Notes: generated by a model not told the origin, from the sequence alone. 14,038 nucleotides of DNA from Faecousia sp. (GCA_029258495.1 JARHYV010000207.1:1-14038), one strand, 5' to 3'. Counted from the first letter of the stretch, positions 5,411 to 12,479 are shown. Program-made: numbers and translations.

Positions 5411-7915
5411 ATGCAACAATATGACATCACAGGCATGAGCTGTGCTGCCTGTTCCGCCCGTGTGGAAAAGACCGTTTCCAATCTGCCGGGAGTCGAAGCC
5501 TGCACCGTCAGCCTGCTGACCAATTCCATGAGCGTAGATGGAGCCATTGCTCCGGAACAGATCATCGCTGCGGTGGAAAGTGCCGGATACGGCGCCGCCG
5601 TCAAGGGCGCTGAAAAAACCGCCGCACCATCGGAGGACGCACTGAAGGACAGGGAAACCCCCGTTCTCAAGCAGCGGCTGATCTCTTCTCTGGGTTTTCT
5701 GATCGTGCTGATGTATTTCTCCATGGGGCATATGTTCGGACTGCCGCTGCCTGCTGCTTTAGAGCATGATCCGGTGGCTCTGGGACTTATCCAGCTGCTG
5801 CTCACAGGCGCGATCATGGTCATCAACCAGAAATTCTTCATCAGCGGTTTCAAAGGGCTGATCCACCGCTCTCCCAACATGGATACCCTGGTGGCTCTGG
5901 GCTCTACCGCCGCATTCGTTTACAGCACGGCTGCGCTGTTTTACATGAGCCACCTGCAATCCATCGGAGATATGCACGCTGCCCATGCACTGGTTCACGA
6001 ATTCTATTTTGAATCCGCCGCCATGATCCTTGCGCTGATTACTGTGGGCAAAATGCTGGAGGCCCGCTCCAAGGGCAAGACCACCGATGCACTGAAAAGC
6101 CTGATGAACCTTGCCCCGAAGACGGCAACCGTGATCCGCGGCAATCAGGAGGTAGAAGTCCCCATCGAACAGGTTCGCAAGGGTGATCTCTTTGTCGTTC
6201 GTCCCGGCGAGCACATTCCCGTGGACGGCATCATTCTGGAGGGTGAAGCCGCCGTGGACGAGAGCGCGCTCACCGGCGAAAGCATCCCCGTTGACAAAAC
6301 CGTAGGGGACGGTGTTTCTGCCGCCACCACTAACCAATCCGGTTTCCTGCGCTGTGAGGCAACCCGTGTCGGACAGGATACCACCCTGTCCCAGATCATC
6401 CAGATGGTCAGCGATGCAGCTGCCACCAAGGCTCCCATCGCGAAAATTGCCGACAAGGTATCCGGTGTCTTTGTCCCCACTGTCATCGCCATCTCCATTG
6501 TGACCATTGCCGTCTGGCTGCTGCTTGGCGAAAGCATCGGCTTTGCACTGGCACGGGGCATCTCTGTCCTTGTGATCAGCTGCCCGTGTGCATTGGGTCT
6601 TGCGACCCCGGTTTCCATTATGGTCGGCAACGGAAAGGGCGCAAAAAACGGCATCCTGTTCAAGACTGCCGTTTCCTTGGAGGAAACCGGCAAGGTCGAA
6701 ACCGTGGTTCTGGACAAGACCGGCACCATCACTCAGGGGCATCCGGCTGTTACCGATCTGATCCCTGCCAATGGTTTTGATGCGCAGACACTTCTGCGTG
6801 TTGCCACTGCTCTGGAGCAAAACAGCGAACACCCCCTTGCAAAGGCTGTTTTGGAAAAAGCATCCGCTGAAAACCTTGCCGCTCCCGCTGTGGAACAGTT
6901 CCGCATCCTGCCAGGCAACGGTCTGACCGCCGTTTCCGAAGGGCAGACTCTGCTGGGCGGCAGCCTGAGCTATCTGTCTTCTCAGGTAAGCGTTTCCCCC
7001 GAAATGGAACAGCAGGCCATTGCTCTGGCTGAAAACGGCAAGACCCCCCTGCTTTTTGCCCGCGACGGACAGCTGTGCGGCATCATCGGTGTCGCCGATA
7101 CCATCCGCGAGGACAGCCCCAAAGCCATTGCAGAATTGCAGCACATGGGCATTCGGGTGGTCATGCTCACCGGTGACAATCCCCGTACCGCCAATGCCAT
7201 CGGCAAACAGGTGGGCGTGGATGAAGTCATTGCAGGTGTCCTTCCCGACGGAAAAGAAGCTACCGTCCGCATGCTGCAAACCAAGGGCAAGGTCGCCATG
7301 GTAGGTGACGGCATCAACGATGCCCCCGCACTGACCCGTGCAGATATCGGCATCGCCATCGGTGCCGGTGCCGATGTTGCAGTAGATGCTGCCGACATCG
7401 TGCTGATGAAGAGTCAGCTCACCGATGTGCCTGCGGCCATCCGTCTGAGTCGAGGGACACTGCGCATCATCCATCAGAATCTGTTCTGGGCGTTCTTCTA
7501 CAATGTGATCGGCATTCCCCTCGCTGCCGGCTTGTTCATCCCCATTCTTGGGTGGCAGCTGAACCCCATGTTCGGCGCAGCCGCAATGAGTCTGTCCAGT
7601 TTCTGCGTTGTTTCCAACGCCCTCAGATTGAACCTTTTTGATCTGTATGATCCAAAAAGAGATAGAAAAATCCATCATAAATCACACAAACAGGAGGAAA
7701 AAATCATGACTAAGACTATGCATATTCAGGGTATGATGTGCGGCCACTGCGAAGGCCGTGTAAAATCCACACTGGAGGCAATGGAGCAGGTGGAGTCCGC
7801 TGTTGTCAGCCACGCTGACGGCACCGCTGTTGTTACCCTAAAGTCCGACATTTCCAACGACATCCTCAAGGACGCTGTGGAAAAGCAGGGCTACCCCGTA
7901 ACCTCCATCGACTGA
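5411..7915 (+). CDS. copA: Cu(I)-exporting P1B-type ATPase CopA with a C-terminal CopZ-like domain
   Basis: An 834-residue ATP-driven Cu(I) efflux pump in the plasma membrane. Order of parts: an N-terminal heavy-metal-associated domain with GMSCAAC (Cys11, Cys14); four helices (about 80-225); actuator domain with TGES (288-291); two helices, the second holding the CPC metal site (391-393); phosphorylated Asp435 in DKTGT; HP (474-475) in the nucleotide domain; GDGIND (632-637); then two last helices with YN and MSLSS, the Cu(I)-specific set. After a short basic linker (about 745-765), a second heavy-metal domain with GMMCGHC covers 766-834. That last domain looks like a complete CopZ, and the linker codons contain AGGAGG 8 nt before its ATG, so it may also be made as a separate protein. 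An AGGAG lies 5 nt before the start, and the gene follows csoR by 22 nt. Confidence 0.96.
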   Translation: MQQYDITGMSCAACSARVEKTVSNLPGVEACTVSLLTNSMSVDGAIAPEQIIAAVESAGYGAAVKGAEKTAAPSEDALKDRETPVLKQRLISSLGFLIVLMYFSMGHMFGLPLPAALEHDPVALGLIQLLLTGAIMVINQKFFISGFKGLIHRSPNMDTLVALGSTAAFVYSTAALFYMSHLQSIGDMHAAHALVHEFYFESAAMILALITVGKMLEARSKGKTTDALKSLMNLAPKTATVIRGNQEVEVPIEQVRKGDLFVVRPGEHIPVDGIILEGEAAVDESALTGESIPVDKTVGDGVSAATTNQSGFLRCEATRVGQDTTLSQIIQMVSDAAATKAPIAKIADKVSGVFVPTVIAISIVTIAVWLLLGESIGFALARGISVLVISCPCALGLATPVSIMVGNGKGAKNGILFKTAVSLEETGKVETVVLDKTGTITQGHPAVTDLIPANGFDAQTLLRVATALEQNSEHPLAKAVLEKASAENLAAPAVEQFRILPGNGLTAVSEGQTLLGGSLSYLSSQVSVSPEMEQQAIALAENGKTPLLFARDGQLCGIIGVADTIREDSPKAIAELQHMGIRVVMLTGDNPRTANAIGKQVGVDEVIAGVLPDGKEATVRMLQTKGKVAMVGDGINDAPALTRADIGIAIGAGADVAVDAADIVLMKSQLTDVPAAIRLSRGTLRIIHQNLFWAFFYNVIGIPLAAGLFIPILGWQLNPMFGAAAMSLSSFCVVSNALRLNLFDLYDPKRDRKIHHKSHKQEEKIMTKTMHIQGMMCGHCEGRVKSTLEAMEQVESAVVSHADGTAVVTLKSDISNDILKDAVEKQGYPVTSID
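7692..7697 (+). promoter_or_regulatory. Internal Shine-Dalgarno sequence before the CopZ-like domain
   Basis: A perfect AGGAGG lies within the copA linker, 8 nt before in-frame ATG 7706. It is as strong as any gene-start site in the window. Confidence 0.7.
7706..7915 (+). CDS. copZ: Possible independently translated copper chaperone CopZ nested in copA
   Basis: From ATG 7706 (Met766 of CopA) the same frame encodes exactly one 69-residue heavy-metal-associated domain, the usual size of a free CopZ. Its motif is GMMCGHC (Cys12, Cys15), with the MxCxxC-His type common in chaperones, unlike the CAAC of the CopA N-terminal domain. CopZ binds Cu(I) in the cytoplasm and passes it to CopA or CsoR. 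The optimal internal ribosome site supports separate translation. The absence of any stop codon between the pump and this domain shows that a fused form must also be made. Whether the free form exists in the cell cannot be told from sequence. Confidence 0.5.
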   Translation: MTKTMHIQGMMCGHCEGRVKSTLEAMEQVESAVVSHADGTAVVTLKSDISNDILKDAVEKQGYPVTSID

Positions 7916-7963
7916 TCTGCGCACCAGTGCCCGGATCCGGATGATCCTGAAATCTGATCCAAC

Positions 7964-8000
7964 AAAGCACGATACCGCCTTCCGGCGGTATCGTGCTTTT
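7964..8000 (+). terminator. Terminator of the copper operon
   Basis: A perfect 16-bp stem (7964-7979 with 7984-7999) with a TTCC tetraloop ends in TTTT. It separates the copper operon from the BlaI-M56 unit, which has its own promoter. Confidence 0.92.
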
Positions 8001-8028
8001 GATTTACCAGACGCATTCGTTTGAAAAA

Positions 8029-8054
8029 ATAGTTCTACACAGCCGTAGAACTAT
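8029..8054. promoter_or_regulatory. Upstream BlaI-type operator (O1)
   Basis: A perfect inverted repeat with 10-nt arms, ATAGTTCTAC and GTAGAACTAT, around 6 nt. It ends on the first base of the -35 box. Its core CTAC-N6-GTAG is shared with O2, and the two centres are 28 bp apart, so both lie on nearly the same face after almost three helical turns. Confidence 0.82.
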
Positions 8055-8082
8055 TGACATTTCTACATACTTGTAGTAAAAT
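8054..8082 (+). promoter_or_regulatory. Promoter of the blaI-M56 operon
   Basis: TTGACA (8054-8059) and TAAAAT (8077-8082) with a 17-nt spacer that contains operator O2. Repressor on O1 and O2 would occlude both promoter elements. Confidence 0.92.
8063..8076. promoter_or_regulatory. BlaI-type operator O2 within the promoter spacer
   Basis: CTAC-ATACTT-GTAG fills the last 14 nt of the spacer. It contains the TACA...TGTA half-sites typical of BlaI/MecI/CopY operators, here with 4 nt between them. Confidence 0.82.
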
Positions 8083-8126
8083 CATCTCACCCACGATGGA
8101 CGCATCTGGGATAAGGAGGAATTACA

Positions 8127-8504
8127 ATGGATCGATCCAAAAAGCTTTCAGATACAGAATACGAAATCATGGAGGTGCTCTGGGCATCAGACTCCCCCAT
8201 GTCCGCCGCACAGCTTTCAGCTTATTTCGTGCAGCACCACAACAAAGAGTGGAAAGCATCCACACTGGCAACCTTTCTCTCCCGTCTGACCCAAAAGGGG
8301 CTTATCACCTCTGAGCGTGAAGGCAGAGTTCCGTTTTACCACCCCATCAAATCCCGGAAGGCCTATGAGCAGGACGGTGCTCAGGGCATTCTGGACACCC
8401 TTTACGACGGTTCGATCAAGAATTTCTTTGCGGCTCTGTATGGCGGCACCCAAATGTCCGAGGCAGACCGGAATTCTCTGAGAGATTGGCTGGACAATCA
8501 GTGA
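8127..8504 (+). CDS. BlaI/MecI-family transcriptional repressor
   Basis: A 125-residue winged-helix repressor. The N-terminal half matches the family (LSDTEYEIMEVLW, then VQHHNKEWKASTLATFLSRLTQKGLI as the recognition region, then the wing). The C-terminal dimerisation helices include Asn99-Phe100 in GSIKNFFAAL, the dipeptide at which BlaI proteins are cut during derepression. It has no cysteine at all and so lacks the CxCx4CxC copper site of CopY, despite lying next to a copper operon. Start: AAGGAGG 7 nt before ATG. It leads a two-gene operon with an M56 protease and should repress its own promoter through the two operators upstream. Whether it also has distant targets cannot be seen. Confidence 0.93.
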   Translation: MDRSKKLSDTEYEIMEVLWASDSPMSAAQLSAYFVQHHNKEWKASTLATFLSRLTQKGLITSEREGRVPFYHPIKSRKAYEQDGAQGILDTLYDGSIKNFFAALYGGTQMSEADRNSLRDWLDNQ

Positions 8505-8520
8505 TAACGGAGGTATATGT

Positions 8521-9816
8521 ATGGTTTCTTACCTGCTCACGACCCTGTTGTTCATGAATCTGATCGCAAGCGGTGTATATCTTCTGTACAAGGGTCTGCT
8601 CCTGCTTGCAAAAGAGCATGTGGATGAACGCTTTCGCTACATTGGCTGTATTGCGGTCATGCTGCTGTTTCTGATCCCCTTTTACCAGGTGCTGCCCCAT
8701 GTGGGATACTCCGGGCGATCACAAGATCTCCCTGCCGCCCAAACCGATATCATCACTGCAAAGGAACCACTTCGGCAGGCGGAGTCCTTTGGCAGCGATT
8801 CCCGCACTCAAGAGCCCATCCATATCTCCGTGAGCCCTGAAATCCAAAAATCCGCTCTGGTTCTCTGGGCATCGGGAACAGTCTGCCTTGGGGTGTGGTA
8901 TGTTTCGGCTTTCTGCCGGTTCAGACGGAAACTCTTCCAAGGGCACGGCTCCCCAGTTCCCGACTCGCTGCAGCAGACCGCCGATCTGTGTGCCCGGGAA
9001 TGCGGTCTTCGCCAAAAGCCGCAGCTGATTGCGATCCCCGAAATTCAGGGGCCCATGATGATCGGATTTTTCAAGCCAATGATCGCCATCCCCTCCGGCG
9101 GTCTGCCCATGGAAGGCGCACCACTGATCTTAAAGCACGAACTGGTGCATTTCAAGCGGCATGACCTGTGGTGGAAGCTGCTTGGTGTCCTGCTGCAAAC
9201 CCTTTACTGGTTCAACCCCATCGTATGGCTGCTTTGCAGAGAATTTGAATTCTGTGCGGAAACATCCTGCGATGCCGAGGTGGTTCAAACGCTTGACCGC
9301 AGTCAGCGGAAACAATACGGATATCTCTTGATTTCCTATGTGTCACCTACTCAGCGTGCCACCCCCATGCCGGGGATCTCTTTTACCCCGGCCCGAAACA
9401 AACTGAAAAGGAGAATTTCAATCATGTTGAACGGAAATAAATCTCAAAAAGTAATTGCATTTGCCATCGTCGGTGTATTGGCTGCAAGCAGTTTCGCGCT
9501 GTCTGCTTTCGCTGCCGAAAATCAGGCACCTGCTACATCCACCATCGACGGCATCGTTACGGAAAAATCCCAGTCCATCCCCAGTAACAAGGAGCTTTCC
9601 GGCGAAGTCCAGACGGATATCCCCTTTGCCGAAACCATCGACCCTTCGGACTGTTGGAAAGTCGAGTGCAAGGAGTCCGGCAGCCGTTTCTGTGAGCAAA
9701 ATGATGGTACCTGCCGCCGCAACGGCGAGTCCTGCAATCAGGACGGCACCGGCTGCTCCCGTCGGCAGGCAAACTCCGAAAGAGCCGGATATCGTAATCA
9801 CGGCTGCCGGAGATGA
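8521..9816 (+). CDS. M56-family (BlaR1/MecR1-like) membrane metalloprotease with a Cys-rich external tail
   Basis: A 431-residue integral membrane protease, expected to sense an external signal and trigger inactivation of the adjacent BlaI repressor. Helices lie near residues 3-25, 38-60 and 110-130. The zinc site is HELVH (206-210) with Glu247 in FCAETSCD as third ligand, and the hydrophobic stretch after it (about 222-240) fits the M56 fold. A last membrane helix at about 308-330 ends in SAFAAE. Classical BlaR1/MecR1 run to about 590 residues because a penicillin-binding sensor domain follows. Here only about 100 residues follow, with seven cysteines, four of them exactly seven residues apart (391, 398, 405, 412). 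It therefore cannot sense beta-lactams in the classical way. The start is fixed by GGAGG (8509-8513), 16 nt after the BlaI gene. The final residues (413-431) look less protein-like and may reflect a frameshift. Confidence 0.9.
   Translation: MVSYLLTTLLFMNLIASGVYLLYKGLLLLAKEHVDERFRYIGCIAVMLLFLIPFYQVLPHVGYSGRSQDLPAAQTDIITAKEPLRQAESFGSDSRTQEPIHISVSPEIQKSALVLWASGTVCLGVWYVSAFCRFRRKLFQGHGSPVPDSLQQTADLCARECGLRQKPQLIAIPEIQGPMMIGFFKPMIAIPSGGLPMEGAPLILKHELVHFKRHDLWWKLLGVLLQTLYWFNPIVWLLCREFEFCAETSCDAEVVQTLDRSQRKQYGYLLISYVSPTQRATPMPGISFTPARNKLKRRISIMLNGNKSQKVIAFAIVGVLAASSFALSAFAAENQAPATSTIDGIVTEKSQSIPSNKELSGEVQTDIPFAETIDPSDCWKVECKESGSRFCEQNDGTCRRNGESCNQDGTGCSRRQANSERAGYRNHGCRR
9691..9756 (+). repeat. Cys-heptad repeat in the M56 sensor tail
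   Basis: Three tandem seven-residue units (21 nt each) start with Cys391, Cys398 and Cys405, and Cys412 closes the array. Units one and two read CEQNDGT and CRRNGES; unit three again has a Cys first and Asp-Gly at positions 4-5. DNA identity between units is low, so the pattern is held at the protein level, as expected for structural disulfides or metal binding. Confidence 0.65.
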
Positions 9817-9874
9817 TCCGCAGATCTCATGATGCCGCAAGCATCAGTGTTATGTAAATCAATCCCGCAGCATA

Positions 9875-9907
9875 AAAATGCAGTCACCGAAGTGGTGACT
9901 GCATTTT
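9875..9907. terminator. Bidirectional terminator between the M56 gene and nagB
   Basis: A 14-bp stem (9875-9888 with 9894-9907), 5-nt loop, A run on the left and T run on the right, placed between two convergent genes. Confidence 0.92.
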
Positions 9908-9928
9908 ATCATATGCAAGCTTATAAAA

Positions 9929-10666
9929 TTACAGCAGATCCTGAACCAGAGAAAGTGCAGCCTCATCAGCAACCAGAGTGAAATCGGGATGCAGCTGCAG
10001 GATGGAACCGGGAGCCTTCGGGGTAATGGGGCCAAAGAAACAATCCTTCACAGCCTGAGCCTTCTTCTCGCCGTTGACGACCAAAAGGACACGCTTTGAC
10101 TGCATGATGCCGCCAATGCCCATGGTGTAGGCAAACTTGGGCACATCGTCCCAAGACTCGAAGAAACGGGCATTTGCGTCAATGGTAGCCTTGGTCAGCT
10201 CGACCTTGTTGGTGCCCTTGACGAATGCATCGGCAGGCTCGTTAAAGCCGATGTGGCCATTGGGGCCCAGACCCAGCAGCTGCAGGTCGGCACCGCCGAA
10301 GGATGCGATCACAGCATCGTAACGGGCGCACTCGCCTTCTGCATCGGGGTTCATGCCGTTGGGGATGTTGCAGTTTGCCTGATCGATATTCACATGGTCG
10401 AACAGGTTGGTACGCATGAAGTACGCATAGCTCTGGTCGTGGTCTGCATCCAGACCGACATACTCGTCCAGATTGACGGTATGAACCTTGGAGAAGTCCA
10501 GATCGCCGGACTCGTACTTCTTGATCAGCTCCTGATAGGTGCCCACAGGGCTGGAGCCGGTAGCCAAGCCAAGGACACAGTCAGGTTTCAGCTGAACCTG
10601 AGCGGCAATGATATTAGCTGCCTTGCGGCTGACATCATTATAGTCTTTTGCACGGATAATTCTCAT
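9929..10666 (-). CDS. nagB: Glucosamine-6-phosphate deaminase
   Basis: A 245-residue cytoplasmic enzyme that converts glucosamine 6-phosphate to fructose 6-phosphate and ammonia, the last step of amino-sugar catabolism. Family blocks are all present: phosphate-binding LATGSSPVGTY (34-44), NLDEYVGL with catalytic Asp67, and GLGPNGHIGFNEP with His138 and Glu143. The Asn in GPNGH, where the E. coli enzyme has Asp, is the Bacillus-type variant. The length is that of Gram-positive NagB without the E. coli allosteric extension. The start is preceded by GGGGA at 8 nt. It is monocistronic here: neither nagA nor a regulator is adjacent. Confidence 0.96.
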   Translation of the reverse strand: MRIIRAKDYNDVSRKAANIIAAQVQLKPDCVLGLATGSSPVGTYQELIKKYESGDLDFSKVHTVNLDEYVGLDADHDQSYAYFMRTNLFDHVNIDQANCNIPNGMNPDAEGECARYDAVIASFGGADLQLLGLGPNGHIGFNEPADAFVKGTNKVELTKATIDANARFFESWDDVPKFAYTMGIGGIMQSKRVLLVVNGEKKAQAVKDCFFGPITPKAPGSILQLHPDFTLVADEAALSLVQDLL

Positions 10667-10702
10667 TGGAATAATCCCCTTTCCTTCTTTAATGACGGAT
10701 TT

Positions 10703-10731
10703 ATTTTACCACCAATTCTTCCGTATGTACA
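10703..10731 (-). promoter_or_regulatory. Promoter of nagB
   Basis: On the minus strand, TGTACA (10731-10726; 4 of 6 match) is 17 nt from TAAAAT (10708-10703), which stands about 35 nt before the ATG. Confidence 0.65.
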
Positions 10732-10776
10732 GAGCCTATCGTATTTTTGTTGATTTTGGTAACAACGCACTTATTT

Positions 10777-10798
10777 TATGCATTCACATAAATGCATA
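10777..10798. repeat. Inverted repeat in the divergent nagB/ECF intergenic region
   Basis: TATGCAT and ATGCATA (each containing self-complementary ATGCAT) flank 8 nt in an AT-rich 230-nt gap between divergent genes. Spacing and position suit an operator, but no regulator can be named. No known riboswitch pattern is recognised in this gap. Confidence 0.5.
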
Positions 10799-10862
10799 TC
10801 TTTTTTCGTCTGGCATTAAAATATAATTGCATTTTGGCTCTGTTTATATAGCCAGAATGTGA

Positions 10863-10868
10863 TATAAT
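10863..10868 (+). promoter_or_regulatory. Probable -10 box for the ECF S-component gene
   Basis: A perfect TATAAT about 30 nt before the start codon, with no good -35 at 16-18 nt. An inverted repeat TGGCT-10 nt-AGCCA (10835-10854) occupies the place of the -35, so an activator or repressor may act there. A second TATAAT lies at 10822-10827, also without a clear -35. Confidence 0.5.
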
Positions 10869-10898
10869 CCTGCTGTATCAAGAAGGGGGTTTCCAAAA

Positions 10899-11690
10899 AT
10901 GAAAAATCCAAAAACCAAATGGATCATTCCGGGCATCGGTCTCCTGTGCCTGATCCTCGGTCTGTTCCAGATCACCGGCGCACGCAGCACCGCCATCGCT
11001 GAGTCTGCCTCTGCCGGAGATCAGCTGCAATACGCAGTAAAGCTGATCCTGTCTTTACTGGGACTGATCGCCGTGATCGTACCGTTCCTGCCAAAGTCCA
11101 ATGTAAGAAAGACCGATACCCGTACATTGACCATGGCTGCCATGTTTGCCGCTCTGTGCTACATCGGGTTCACATTCTTCAAGATCGATATCCCCGTGGG
11201 CTCTGAAAAGACCGCATTCCATCTGGGCAATGTGTTCTGTGTCCTTGCTGCGCTGTTCTTGGGCGGTTTCTGGGGAGGCATGGCGGGCTCTGTCGGCATG
11301 ACCATTGCCGACCTGACCACAGGCTATATCACCTCCGCGCCGAAGACCTTCCTGCTGAAACTGTGCATCGGTCTGATCGTCGGTTTTATGGCGCATCGGG
11401 TCTTCAAGCTGAGTCAGGAGCATGACAAGAAGTTCCTGACCATGGCAACGGTGGTTTCAGCCGCTGCCGGCATGGCATTCAATGTAGTGGGCGATCCTCT
11501 GGTCGGCTATTTCTATAAGCTCTATGTGCTGGGTATTCCCCAGGAAATCGCCACTGCATGGGCAAAAATGGGTGCCGTCACCACCCTTGTCAATGCCATC
11601 ATTGCAGTGATCTGCTCCAGTGTCTTCTATCTGGCACTTCGCCCTGCGCTCAAGCGCACAGGCATGCTGAAACCCAGCGAAACACGCTGA
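10899..11690 (+). CDS. ECF transporter S component, substrate unknown
   Basis: A 263-residue polytopic membrane protein. Residues 75-250 fit the substrate-binding subunit of energy-coupling-factor importers: TMAAMFAALCYIGF, then FHLGNVFCVLAALFLGGFWG, then GMTIADLTTGYITSAPKTFLLK, a layout shared by the vitamin-type S components (COG4720-like). Such proteins capture a micronutrient and dock onto a shared energising module (EcfA-EcfA'-EcfT), which is not encoded here. Two additional N-terminal helices (about 8-28 and 48-64) precede the core, making it longer than the usual 180-200 residues. GGGGG (10885-10889) lies 9 nt before ATG. No TPP, FMN or other vitamin riboswitch is evident upstream, so the substrate remains open. 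Confidence 0.8.
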   Translation: MKNPKTKWIIPGIGLLCLILGLFQITGARSTAIAESASAGDQLQYAVKLILSLLGLIAVIVPFLPKSNVRKTDTRTLTMAAMFAALCYIGFTFFKIDIPVGSEKTAFHLGNVFCVLAALFLGGFWGGMAGSVGMTIADLTTGYITSAPKTFLLKLCIGLIVGFMAHRVFKLSQEHDKKFLTMATVVSAAAGMAFNVVGDPLVGYFYKLYVLGIPQEIATAWAKMGAVTTLVNAIIAVICSSVFYLALRPALKRTGMLKPSETR

Positions 11691-11707
11691 ATACCCCTGA
11701 ATTTTCA

Positions 11708-11749
11708 AAAACAGGCAGTACCGATCATCTCGGATACTGCCTGTTTTTT
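11708..11749. terminator. Bidirectional terminator between the ECF gene and mtnN
   Basis: A long hairpin (left arm from 11708, right arm to about 11747) with one bulged A and a 5-nt loop. It has A residues on the left and six T on the right, so it serves both convergent units. Confidence 0.88.
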
Positions 11750-11755
11750 GTTATT

Positions 11756-12466
11756 TCATTCCTGAAGAGCCTTCTGCATGCACTTGGCAAAAATCTCCGT
11801 AACGGCGGCACAATGCTCTGCTGCCATCTTCTCAAAAACGGGATAATCCATCTCCGCCGAGTGGTCTGCCTTATCAGAGATCGCCCGCAGGATCACAAAC
11901 GGTACGCCGTTGCTGTATGCCACCTGTGCGATGGAGGCGCCCTCCATCTCCGCACACTTGGCATGGGTGGAAGAGATGATATGCTCCTTCTGCTGCTCTG
12001 TGCAGATGAATTGATCTCCCGTTGCCACTCTGCCCATCTGGGTGTGTCCGGGCTTCAGGGCTTCACTGGCCGCATATGCCATTTCTGCCATCTGGCGGTC
12101 GGCAGGAAATGCGATCACATCCTGTCCGGGTACCTTGCCCAGAGGATAGCCCACATAGCTGCAATCGAAATCGTGCTGCATTGCATCCTCGCTCACCACC
12201 ACATCCCCGATATCCAAGGATGCATCCAGAGAACCTGCAATTCCGGTATTGACAATGTGCGTTACCCGAAATCTGTCGCACAGGGTCTGGGTGCACATGG
12301 CTGCATGCACCTTACCGACACCGCACTGGACGATCACCACATCCACACCGGAGAGCTTGCCCTGACAAAACTCCAGTTTTCCCACGCGCTCCACGGATTT
12401 CTCGGTCATTTTTTCTTTCAAAATCGCCACTTCCACATCCATGGCTCCAATAATTCCCAGTTTCAT
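11756..12466 (-). CDS. mtnN: 5'-methylthioadenosine/S-adenosylhomocysteine nucleosidase
   Basis: A 236-residue cytoplasmic hydrolase that cuts adenine from S-adenosylhomocysteine, methylthioadenosine and 5'-deoxyadenosine, relieving product inhibition of methyltransferases and radical-SAM enzymes. Signature residues are present: IGAMDVEV with Glu12, NTGIAGSL, EMEGA with Glu174, and catalytic Asp198 in RAISDKADH. A longer frame begins 26 codons earlier, inside luxS, but ATG 12466 has AAGGAG 8 nt upstream and starts the conserved MKLGIIGAM. It is the last gene of the HAD-luxS-mtnN operon, 13 nt after luxS, and supplies S-ribosylhomocysteine to LuxS. Confidence 0.95.
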   Translation of the reverse strand: MKLGIIGAMDVEVAILKEKMTEKSVERVGKLEFCQGKLSGVDVVIVQCGVGKVHAAMCTQTLCDRFRVTHIVNTGIAGSLDASLDIGDVVVSEDAMQHDFDCSYVGYPLGKVPGQDVIAFPADRQMAEMAYAASEALKPGHTQMGRVATGDQFICTEQQKEHIISSTHAKCAEMEGASIAQVAYSNGVPFVILRAISDKADHSAEMDYPVFEKMAAEHCAAVTEIFAKCMQKALQE

Positions 12467-12479
12467 TCCATTTTCTCCT

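Noticed and set aside
5759..7678. 639-codon open frame on the minus strand
   Set aside because: It lies wholly inside copA on the opposite strand, gives a low-complexity His/Gly/Asp-rich translation with no domain, and is a by-product of copA codon use.
8127..8504. Copper-responsive CopY for the BlaI-like repressor
   Set aside because: The protein has no cysteine, so the CopY metal site is missing. The adjacent copper operon already has CsoR.
10667..10898. Riboswitch upstream of the ECF S component
   Set aside because: The leader after the TATAAT is only about 25-30 nt, and none of the conserved vitamin-riboswitch motifs I know appear in the gap.
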